A DNA stretch of 64,000 nucleotides from Streptomyces sp. Root1304 (lineage in GTDB: Bacteria > Actinomycetota > Actinomycetes > Streptomycetales > Streptomycetaceae). Position numbers and translations under genes: made by a program. Within the stretch, counting starts at the first letter, position 1, and every line of letters begins with the position of its first letter. Of this stretch, positions 6,891-14,443 are shown piece after piece. The notes beneath the pieces were generated by a model, which ran no database searches, had not been told where the DNA came from, and saw only the letters and a list, made by a program, of their open reading frames with translations. The stretch covers positions 231,847-295,846 of the forward strand of contig NZ_LMEP01000026.1 of NCBI RefSeq assembly GCF_001426405.1. The letters run 5' to 3'.

Positions 6891-9416
6891 GTGCCGCTCG
6901 GCGATTCGCCCCGTAGGACCGAGGTCATCCGCGCCGCCGACCCGCTCGGCGCCGACGCCCTGCTCGCCGCGGTGCCCGCGATGAACGCGGACGCCGACAC
7001 GGCCGCCCTGACCGTCGCCCTGCGCACCCTCGTGCCGGACCCCGACCGGGCCGCGCGGTGGAGCGTCGCCGACGCGCTCGCCGCCATGCGCGACCTCGGC
7101 ATCCTGCTCGGCTCGCTGAAACGTCACGGCGTACAGCCCCTGGCCGCCGTCCCGGAGGCCCTGCCCCTCCTCGAACTCCTCGGCCACCGCACCGACATGA
7201 TCCCCCGGGACACCGTCCACCACTACACGACGTGGAACCCGCCGGGCCCGCGCCGCCGCACCTACACCGGCCACCCCACCGAGGCCCGCCTCCAGGACGC
7301 CGTACGGATGGTGTTCCCCGGCCTGGTCGCCGCCCTCGACGACTGCGGCCGGATCGCCCGCCTCGAACCGTACGACCCCGGATTCGCCGCCGCCCTCGAC
7401 CGGGTGGGCCGCCACGTGCGGACCATGGTCGACTCCATCGACCTCACCGTCGCCCAGGTGCCGCCCGAGTACTTCGCACTCACCCTGCGCCCGTACTTCG
7501 AGGAGGTCGACGTGGCCGGCCGCCCCTACCTCGGCCCGGCCGCCGCCCAGGTCCCGCTCTGGCTGGTCGACCTGACGCTCTGGCAGTGCGACCGCTCCGA
7601 CCCCGCCTACGACGCCTTCCTCGCCGAGTCCCTGCCGTACGCGCTGCCCGCCTGGCGCGCCTTCCACGCCCGGCACCGCGGCGGGGTGTCGGCGGTGAGC
7701 AAACTGTCCGCCGCCGTCAGCTGGGAGGGCGCCGACCGGCTCCCGCCCGCGCTCACCGCCTCGGCGCAGGCACTCGGCCGGGTGCTGCGCCTCCTGAAGA
7801 CCTTCCGCGCCCGGCACCTCGGCATCGCCCGCAAGGCGTACCGCGAGGACGTGCGCCTGTACGAGGAGGGCAGCGGCGGGGCCCCGGTCGCGCTGCTGCG
7901 CTCGATCCTGGATCTGACCAGGGAGAACGAGACCATGGTGCGCCGCGCGACCGTGCGGTGCCGTCCCGCCGGTGCCCCTGCCGGGCCGTCCGCCGCCCAG
8001 CGGCGCGAAGGAGCAGTCGAGATGTCCCCCCACACCCCCGCGCCCTCCCCGCACCGCTCCGCCCACGGATACGGCGGGCGGGGACCGCACATCGTGATCG
8101 CCGGCGGCGGCGTCGCCGGCCTCACCACCGCCCTCGCCCTGCACGCCGCCGGATTCGAGCGGATCACCGTCGTCGAGGCCGCGCCCGCGATCCGCCCGGT
8201 CGGCGCCGGACTCAACCTGATGCCGAACGCGGTCCGCGAACTCGACGCCCTCGGCCTGCTCGACGCCCTCGAAGCGGGCGCCCTGCGCACCCGCGAGCTG
8301 CGCTACTACCACCGCTCCGGCGGACTGATATCCCGCGAGCCGCGCGGTCTCGGCGCCGGCTACCGCTGGCCGCAGCTCTCGGTCCACCGCGGGCACCTCC
8401 AGCAGGTCCTGGCCGGCGCCGTCCGGGCCAGGCTCGGGCCGGCCGCCCTCGTCACCGGGGTCCGGGTGCGCGGGGTGGAGCCGCTGCCCGACGGACGGCC
8501 CCGGCTGCGCCTGGAGCACCGGGCGGGCTCCGTGCACGGCCGGGCCTCCCTCGAACCGGACGTGCTCGTCGGCGCCGACGGCATCCGTTCGGCGGTGCGG
8601 GCCGCGCTCCACCCGGAGGAGGGCGCGCCGCCGTGGAACGGGACCCTGGTCTGGCGGGGGGTCTCCCGGATGCCCGCGCGGGCGGTGGGCCCGGCCATGT
8701 TCATCGCCGGCGACGACCGGCAGAAGGCCGTCGTGTACCCGATGAGCCGGCCGACGGGACCCGGCCGGGAGGTCCTGGTCAACTGGGCGCTCGCCCGCCC
8801 GGCGGCCGACACCGGCGGGGCGCCGGCGGACCCGGGCGCGGCCGGGGCGGCGGACGGCGACGAGCGGCTGCTCGGCGACTGGAACCGGCCCGTCCCCGTC
8901 GAGACCTTCCTGCCGTACTACGAGGGCTGGGAGTTCGACGGCGTCAGCGTCCCCGCCGTCCTGCGCGCCGCCGACTCCGCCCATGTGTACCCGATGGTCG
9001 ACCGCGAACCCCTGGACCGCTGGACCCACGGCCGCACCACCCTCGTCGGCGACGCCGCCCACGCCATGTACCCCATCGGCTCCAACGGCGCGACCCAGTC
9101 GATCGTCGACGCCCGCGCCCTCGCCCACGCGCTCGCCCTGCACCCCGCCGACCCCGCCGAGGGCCTCGCCGCGTACGAACGGGCCCGGCGCCCCGTCACC
9201 ACCGCGCTCCAGCGGGCCAACCGCGAACTCGGCCCCGAGGTCGTCATCAACCTCGCCCACGCCCGCGCCCCGCACGGCTTCACCGACATCCACGAGGTCA
9301 TCCCCGCCGAGGAACTCGCCGCCATCGCCTGCCGGTACGCCGCCACCGGCGCCTTCGACCCCGGCACCGTCAACCTGGGCTCCCCGTACGAGGTGCCCCT
9401 GCCGGCCATCGGCTGA
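6891..9416 (+). CDS. PrnB-like heme domain fused to PhzS-like flavin monooxygenase
   Basis: 841 residues with two catalytic modules. Residues ~1-365 match PrnB (monodechloroaminopyrrolnitrin synthase, indoleamine-dioxygenase superfamily): LGSLKRHG, HYTTWNPPGP, YTGHPTEARL, RPYLGPAAAQVPLWLVD, SLPYALPAWRAFHARH, and FRARHL whose His309 is the expected proximal heme ligand. Residues ~398-840 match the PhzS class of group A flavoprotein hydroxylases: IVIAGGGVAGLTTALALHAA, GADGIRSAVR, YPMVDREPLDRW and LVGDAAHAMYPIGSNGA. Start GTG 6891 follows AGGAGAGGAG. There is no stop between modules, but an in-frame ATG at 8022 preceded by AAGGAG could also start a free monooxygenase. Preceded by HpaB and MFS genes on the same strand. 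Likely oxidises an indole or other aromatic amine; the true substrate is unknown. Confidence 0.85.
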   Translation: MPLGDSPRRTEVIRAADPLGADALLAAVPAMNADADTAALTVALRTLVPDPDRAARWSVADALAAMRDLGILLGSLKRHGVQPLAAVPEALPLLELLGHRTDMIPRDTVHHYTTWNPPGPRRRTYTGHPTEARLQDAVRMVFPGLVAALDDCGRIARLEPYDPGFAAALDRVGRHVRTMVDSIDLTVAQVPPEYFALTLRPYFEEVDVAGRPYLGPAAAQVPLWLVDLTLWQCDRSDPAYDAFLAESLPYALPAWRAFHARHRGGVSAVSKLSAAVSWEGADRLPPALTASAQALGRVLRLLKTFRARHLGIARKAYREDVRLYEEGSGGAPVALLRSILDLTRENETMVRRATVRCRPAGAPAGPSAAQRREGAVEMSPHTPAPSPHRSAHGYGGRGPHIVIAGGGVAGLTTALALHAAGFERITVVEAAPAIRPVGAGLNLMPNAVRELDALGLLDALEAGALRTRELRYYHRSGGLISREPRGLGAGYRWPQLSVHRGHLQQVLAGAVRARLGPAALVTGVRVRGVEPLPDGRPRLRLEHRAGSVHGRASLEPDVLVGADGIRSAVRAALHPEEGAPPWNGTLVWRGVSRMPARAVGPAMFIAGDDRQKAVVYPMSRPTGPGREVLVNWALARPAADTGGAPADPGAAGAADGDERLLGDWNRPVPVETFLPYYEGWEFDGVSVPAVLRAADSAHVYPMVDREPLDRWTHGRTTLVGDAAHAMYPIGSNGATQSIVDARALAHALALHPADPAEGLAAYERARRPVTTALQRANRELGPEVVINLAHARAPHGFTDIHEVIPAEELAAIACRYAATGAFDPGTVNLGSPYEVPLPAIG
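8008..8024 (+). promoter_or_regulatory. internal ribosome binding site and in-frame ATG
   Basis: AAGGAG at 8008-8013 stands 8 nt before ATG 8022, which is in frame with the fusion gene and begins 25 residues before the FAD-binding IVIAGGGVAG motif. This is a near-optimal Shine-Dalgarno arrangement exactly at the domain junction, so a separate ~465-residue monooxygenase may be produced besides the fusion. Confidence 0.6.
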
Positions 9417-9523
9417 CGCGGCCCGGCCCGACCGGCGCGCCGCCCCTCCCGCGGGAGCGGCACGCCGGACGCACAGCGTGGTGCGACCGCTCCGCTCCGT
9501 ACTCGCCTGCCAAGGTGGACGAC

Positions 9524-12079
9524 GTGAAGGCAATCCGTCGATTCACCGTGCGTCCCGTCCTCCCGGACACCCTTCGACCCCTCGCCGACCTCGCGCACAA
9601 CCTGCGCTGGTCCTGGCACGAGCCCACCCGGGCGCTCTTCGACTCCCTCGCCCCCGAGGGGCCGGCCGGAGCCGATCCCGTCCGGGTGCTCGGCGCCCTC
9701 GAAGCCCCCCGGCTCGCCGCGCTCGCCGCCGACCAGGAGTTCCTGACCCGGCTGCGGGCCGCCGCCGAGGACCTCGACACCTATCTGCACGCCCCCCGCT
9801 GGTACCAGGACCGGTCCGGCGAGGCGCCCGCCGCCGTCGCCTACTTCTCCCCCGAGTTCGGCGTCGCCGCCGCCCTGCCCCAGTACTCCGGCGGCCTCGG
9901 CATCCTCGCCGGCGACCACCTCAAGGCCGCCAGCGACCTCGGCGTCCCCCTGATCGGCGTCGGCCTGCTCTACCGGCACGGCTACTTCCGCCAGTCCCTC
10001 GGCCGCGACGGCTGGCAGCAGGAGCGGTACCCCGTCCTCGACCCCGGCGAGCTGCCGGTCGCCCTGCTCCGCGAGGCCGACGGCAGCCCCGCCCGGATCA
10101 CCCTGGCGCTGCCCGGCGGCCGCAGCCTCCACGCCCATCTGTGGATCGCCCGCGTCGGCCGCGTCCCCCTCCTGATGCTCGACTCCGACGTCGAGGAGAA
10201 CGCCCCCGGCGAACGCGGCGTCACCGACCGGCTGTACGGCGGCGGCAGCGAGCACCGGCTGCTCCAGGAGATGCTGCTCGGCATCGGCGGCGTCCGCGCC
10301 GTCCGCACGTACTGCCGTCTCACCGGCACCCCCGCCCCCGAGGTCTTCCACACCAACGAGGGCCACGCCGGCTTCCTCGGCCTCGAACGCATCCGCGAAC
10401 TCCAGGGCGAGGGGCTCGACTTCGACGGCGCCCTGGAGACCGTCCGGGCCGGCACCGTCTTCACCACCCACACCCCCGTCCCGGCCGGCATCGACCGCTT
10501 CGACCGGAGCCTCGTCGCCCGCCACCTCGGCGAGGACGGCGCACTCCCCGGCGTCGACACCGGACGGGTCCTCGCCCTCGGCGACGAGACCCCCCTCGGC
10601 GGCGACCCCGGCGTCTTCAACATGGCCGCCATGGGCCTGCGCCTCGCCCAGCGAGCCAACGGCGTCTCCACCCTCCACGGAGCCGTCAGCCGGTCCATGT
10701 TCGCCGGGCTCTGGCCGGGCTTCGACGCCGACGAGGTGCCGATCACCTCCATCACCAACGGCGTCCACGCCCCCACCTGGGTCGCCCCCGAGGTCGGCGA
10801 ACTCGGCCCCGACCCCGCCGACCGGGAGCTGTGGGCGCTGCGCCGCACCCTCCGCGAACGGCTCGTGACCGACGTACGGGAGAGGCTGCGGGCCTCCTGG
10901 CGGCAGCGCGGGGCCGCAGCCGCCGAACTCGGCTGGACCGACTCCGTCCTCGACCCCGACGTGCTCACCATCGGCTTCGCCCGCCGGGTCCCCTCGTACA
11001 AGCGGCTCACCCTGATGCTCCGCGACAAGGACCGGCTGCGGGCCCTCCTCCTCGACCCCGAGCGGCCCGTACAGCTCGTCGTCGCGGGCAAGGCCCACCC
11101 CGCCGACGACGGCGGGAAGCGGCTCGTGCAGGAACTCGTCCGGTTCGCCGACGACCCCCGGGTCCGGCACCGGATCGTCTTCCTGCCCGACTACGGCATG
11201 GAGATGGCCCGCGGCCTCTACCCCGGCTGCGACGTCTGGCTCAACAACCCGCTGCGCCCCCTGGAGGCCTGCGGCACCAGCGGCATGAAGGCCGCCCTCA
11301 ACGGCTGCCTCAACCTCTCCGTCCTCGACGGCTGGTGGGACGAGTGGTTCGAGCCCGACTTCGGCTGGGCCATCCCCACCGCCGACGGGGCCGCCGCCGC
11401 GGACGAGGACCGGCGCGACGACCTGGAGGCCGCCGCGCTCTACGAGCTGATCGAGCGCAGGGTCGCCCCCCGCTTCTACGACCGGGGCGCCGACGGCGTC
11501 CCGGCCGGCTGGACGGCCATGGTCCGCCGCACCCTCACCGACCTCGGCCCGAAGGTGCTCGCCGACCGGATGGTCCGCGAATACGTCGAGCGGCTGTACG
11601 TGCCCGCCGCCGGCGCCCGGCGGGCGCTCACCCCCGGGCGGGCACGGGACCTCGCCGCCTGGAAGGCCCGGGTCAGGGAGGCCTGGCCCAAGGTGACCGT
11701 CGACCACGTCGAGGTCGGCGACGGGCTCGCCGACGACCTGGCCGACGCGGAACTCGGCGCGACCCCGGTCGTCCGGGTCCGGGTGGCCCTCGGCGCGCTC
11801 GGCCCCGAGGACGTGGAGGTGCAGGCCGTCACCGGCCGGGTCGACGCCGCCGACACCCTCGCCGACGCCCGTGCCGTCCCGTTGAAGCCGGCGGGCGGCC
11901 CGGACCTGGAGGGCCGTCAGCCGTACGCGGGCACTCTGGAACTCGACCGCACCGGCACCTTCGGCTGCACGGTCCGGGTCCGCCCCGCCCACCCGCTCCT
12001 CGCCCACCCCGCCGAGCTGGGCCTGGTGGCCCTGCCGGAGGAGACGACGGGGGCGGGGGCGGGAGTGCTGCTGAGGTAG
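9524..12079 (+). CDS. glgP: alpha-glucan (maltodextrin) phosphorylase
   Basis: 851 residues of the short bacterial/archaeal phosphorylase type with an N-terminal DUF3417 domain (VLPDTLRPLADLAHNLRWSWHEPTR). It releases glucose-1-phosphate from alpha-1,4-glucan in the cytoplasm. Signatures are YFSPEFGVAAALPQYSGGLG, VFHTNEGHAGFLGLERI, FTTHTPVPAGIDRF, YKRLTLMLRD, GKAHPADDGGK, and the PLP-lysine motif EACGTSGMKAALNG. GTG 9524 follows AAGGTGG. It begins 107 bp after the fusion oxygenase with no clear terminator between them. Functionally it belongs with glgE at the left edge and glgX at 28177 in glycogen turnover. Confidence 0.95.
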   Translation: MKAIRRFTVRPVLPDTLRPLADLAHNLRWSWHEPTRALFDSLAPEGPAGADPVRVLGALEAPRLAALAADQEFLTRLRAAAEDLDTYLHAPRWYQDRSGEAPAAVAYFSPEFGVAAALPQYSGGLGILAGDHLKAASDLGVPLIGVGLLYRHGYFRQSLGRDGWQQERYPVLDPGELPVALLREADGSPARITLALPGGRSLHAHLWIARVGRVPLLMLDSDVEENAPGERGVTDRLYGGGSEHRLLQEMLLGIGGVRAVRTYCRLTGTPAPEVFHTNEGHAGFLGLERIRELQGEGLDFDGALETVRAGTVFTTHTPVPAGIDRFDRSLVARHLGEDGALPGVDTGRVLALGDETPLGGDPGVFNMAAMGLRLAQRANGVSTLHGAVSRSMFAGLWPGFDADEVPITSITNGVHAPTWVAPEVGELGPDPADRELWALRRTLRERLVTDVRERLRASWRQRGAAAAELGWTDSVLDPDVLTIGFARRVPSYKRLTLMLRDKDRLRALLLDPERPVQLVVAGKAHPADDGGKRLVQELVRFADDPRVRHRIVFLPDYGMEMARGLYPGCDVWLNNPLRPLEACGTSGMKAALNGCLNLSVLDGWWDEWFEPDFGWAIPTADGAAAADEDRRDDLEAAALYELIERRVAPRFYDRGADGVPAGWTAMVRRTLTDLGPKVLADRMVREYVERLYVPAAGARRALTPGRARDLAAWKARVREAWPKVTVDHVEVGDGLADDLADAELGATPVVRVRVALGALGPEDVEVQAVTGRVDAADTLADARAVPLKPAGGPDLEGRQPYAGTLELDRTGTFGCTVRVRPAHPLLAHPAELGLVALPEETTGAGAGVLLR

Positions 12080-12092
12080 CCCCCGGCGCCGG

Positions 12093-13718
12093 TCAGGGCA
12101 CCTCGGCCTTGTCGGCGAGGTGCCCGTCGACGAAGCACAGCCGGTACACCGGGATCGCGGCGAGCATCGAGGACCGGTAGTACCGGCACTCGTGCATGCC
12201 CGCCGGCTCGGGCGGCACCCCGTGCGGGGGACGGTCGAGCGGATGCTCGGGCAGGTCGTCGGAGACCCCGGAGAGCTGCGCCGGGGTCATCCCGACCCGC
12301 ATCCGCGCGTAGTCCTCCGGCTCCAGATACGACTGGGACTGCGTCCACAGCGCCACCCCCACCATCAGCAGACCCAGCGCGGCGAGCAGCGCGAGCGGGA
12401 TCCAGATCGCCCGCGCCAGGCCCTTGCGGACCTCGCGGCGGGCCCGGTCCAGCTCCCGGGCCGAGGTGGGCGCGGTGGGCAGCGGTGCGGGGGGCTTCCT
12501 GGGCAGCTCCGCCTCCAGGGCGAAGCCGCCGTCCGGGGTGGCCCGGTGGGTGAGCGTGCCACCGGCCAGCCGGACGCGCTCGTCCAGGCCGACGAGCCCG
12601 GTGCCGCCGGAGTCGGTGCCGGAGCGCGAGCCGGGGCCGGAGGCGCGGTCCTGTCCTCCGGGCCCGGCGCCCGTACCCGCACCGGACCCCGCGGCCGGGT
12701 CCGTACCTCCGCCGCCCGGTTCCCTGCCGGGCCCGCTGACCACCCCGACCCGGACGTGCGTCGGGTGCGGGGTCACCGTGACCGTGACGGCGGCGCCCGG
12801 CGCGTGCTTGGCCGCGTTGGTCAGGCCCTCCTGGACGATCCGGTGCAGCGCGAGCCCCGACATCCCCGGCAGGGTCGGCACCGGGGTGCCGGCCAGGGTG
12901 ACCGCGAGGCCCGAGGCGCGGGCGCGGGCGGCCAGCTCCTCCACCGTCTCGCCGGGCGGGGCGGTGGTGGGCGCCGCCGGGTCCTCCTCGCGGAGCACGC
13001 CGATGATGTCCCGCAGTCGCGCCGTGGCGTCCGCCGCCGCCCCGCGCAGCTCGCCCGCCGCCCGCTGCTGCTCGGGGCCGAGCTCCGGGGAGACCTCGAG
13101 GGCGCCCGCCCGGATCGCGATCAGGGCCAGGTCGTGGCCGAGGGAGTCGTGCATGTCGCCCGCGATCCGGGACCGCTCCCGCAGCCGCTCCCGGTCGGCG
13201 ACGGCCGCCTGCTCCCGCTCCATCCGGTCCGCCAGCTCCCAGCCGCTCCGGACGAGCCGGTCGTACTGGCGCACGTACCGCCCGATCAGCCAGGGCGCCA
13301 CGACGGCCAGCGCGAGGGCGAGCAGCAGGGTGAACCACTGGCCGAGCGAGGTGTGGGTGAGGCGGGTCAGGAGGAGTCCGACGGCGGCGACCGCGCCGAA
13401 CAGCCACAGCGCCGCCCGGGTGTGCTCCTGCCGCCGCCCCGCGAGGTAGCCGAAGGCGATCAGGGCCAGGCTGTACGAGGGGGTGAACAGCTCCAGGGAG
13501 GCCGGCAGGCTCGCCGCGACGGTGATGCCGAGCGCGAGCAGCGGCCATCTGCGGCTCACCGCGACACAGCCCGCGAGGACCACGACGCCGACGGCGACCA
13601 GCGGCCAGCTGCCGCCGTCGTTCGGGTCCGACTTCAGCAGCACGGGCACGCACAGCAGCAGCCACAGGGCCAGGTCGAAGAGCCGTTCCCGGGCGGCCGT
13701 GCGGCGCGGCTCAGGCAC
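12093..13718 (-). CDS. NarL-type sensor histidine kinase with C-terminal membrane anchor
   Basis: 541 residues. Six or so N-terminal helices form an intramembrane sensor; HisKA_3 dimerisation follows with the phospho-acceptor in RIAGDMHDSLGHDLALIAIR; the N box is LHRIVQEGLTNAAKHAPG. A Gly/Ser/Pro-rich insert of ~45 residues sits before the G box GGTGLVGLDERVRLAGG. Unusually the protein continues past the ATPase domain with a further membrane helix (IWIPLALLAALGLLMVGVAL) and ~83 residues containing GMTPAQLSGV and YRLCFVDGHLADK, predicted to lie outside the cell. The GTG start overlaps the end of the regulator gene upstream (13711-14367), its cognate partner. Confidence 0.9.
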   Translation of the reverse strand: MPEPRRTAARERLFDLALWLLLCVPVLLKSDPNDGGSWPLVAVGVVVLAGCVAVSRRWPLLALGITVAASLPASLELFTPSYSLALIAFGYLAGRRQEHTRAALWLFGAVAAVGLLLTRLTHTSLGQWFTLLLALALAVVAPWLIGRYVRQYDRLVRSGWELADRMEREQAAVADRERLRERSRIAGDMHDSLGHDLALIAIRAGALEVSPELGPEQQRAAGELRGAAADATARLRDIIGVLREEDPAAPTTAPPGETVEELAARARASGLAVTLAGTPVPTLPGMSGLALHRIVQEGLTNAAKHAPGAAVTVTVTPHPTHVRVGVVSGPGREPGGGGTDPAAGSGAGTGAGPGGQDRASGPGSRSGTDSGGTGLVGLDERVRLAGGTLTHRATPDGGFALEAELPRKPPAPLPTAPTSARELDRARREVRKGLARAIWIPLALLAALGLLMVGVALWTQSQSYLEPEDYARMRVGMTPAQLSGVSDDLPEHPLDRPPHGVPPEPAGMHECRYYRSSMLAAIPVYRLCFVDGHLADKAEVP

Positions 13719-14367
13719 CGGGGACCAGCCCCGCCTCGTACGCGAGGACCGCGAGCTGCACCCGGTTGCGCAGGCCGAGCCGGCCGAGGACGGCGCTCAC
13801 GTGCGCCTTGACGGTGCCCTCGACGACGTACAGCCGCTCGGCGATCTCCTGGTTGGAGAGGCCCGCGCCGAGGAGTGCCACGACCTCGCGCTCCCGGCCG
13901 GTGAGCGGCTCCAGGCGGGTCCGCGCCTCGGCGGCGCGGGTGAACCGCTCGCCGCCGAGCGTGTCGATGACCCGGCGGGCGACGGTGGGGGAGAGGGCGG
14001 CGCCGCCCCCGGCGACGGCCCGGACCCCGGCGATCAGCTCGCGGGGGTCCCCGGACTTCAGCAGGAAGCCGCTCACGCCGCAGCCGAGGGCGCGGGCGAT
14101 GAAGGCGTCCTCGGAGAAGGTGGTGAGCATGACGACGGCCGCGTCCGGTACGGCCCCGCGCAGCTGCTCGGCGGCGCCGAGCCCGTCGAGCCGGGGCATC
14201 CGGATGTCGAGGAGGACGACGTCGGGCCGGTGCTCGCGGGCGCGCTCGACGGCCTCGTGGCCGTCGCCGGCCTCGGCGACCACCTCGATCCCGGGGTCGG
14301 AGGCGAGGATGGCCCGCACCCCGGCCCTGATCATCGTCTCGTCGTCGGCCAGCAGCACCCTGATCAT
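13711..14367 (-). CDS. NarL/FixJ-type response regulator
   Basis: 218 residues. Receiver domain with acid pair LLADDETM, phospho-acceptor Asp in DVVLLDIRMPRLDG, switch Thr in VVMLTTFSED and Lys in GFLLKSGDP; LuxR-type HTH is LTGREREVVALLGAGLSNQE followed by YVVEGTVKAHVSAVLGRLGL. First gene of a two-gene operon with the kinase at 12093-13718 (8-bp overlap). Target genes are not shown by the sequence; the adjacent secreted protease is on the same strand but separated by a strong hairpin. Confidence 0.93.
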   Translation of the reverse strand: MIRVLLADDETMIRAGVRAILASDPGIEVVAEAGDGHEAVERAREHRPDVVLLDIRMPRLDGLGAAEQLRGAVPDAAVVMLTTFSEDAFIARALGCGVSGFLLKSGDPRELIAGVRAVAGGGAALSPTVARRVIDTLGGERFTRAAEARTRLEPLTGREREVVALLGAGLSNQEIAERLYVVEGTVKAHVSAVLGRLGLRNRVQLAVLAYEAGLVPGA

Positions 14368-14390
14368 GCGGTCCAGGGTAAGCAGACGCG

Positions 14391-14426
14391 CGGGCGCCCG
14401 GAGGGAAGGTTCCCTCCGGGCGCCCG
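14391..14426 (-). terminator. perfect 16-bp stem-loop after the M4 protease
   Basis: A perfect 16-bp stem with a 4-nt AGGT loop lies 18 nt beyond the protease stop codon (14444) and just before the regulator start (14367). It lacks a T-run but is strong enough to end or stabilise the protease transcript. Confidence 0.75.
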
Positions 14427-14443
14427 CTCCCGTGCGGTGAGGC

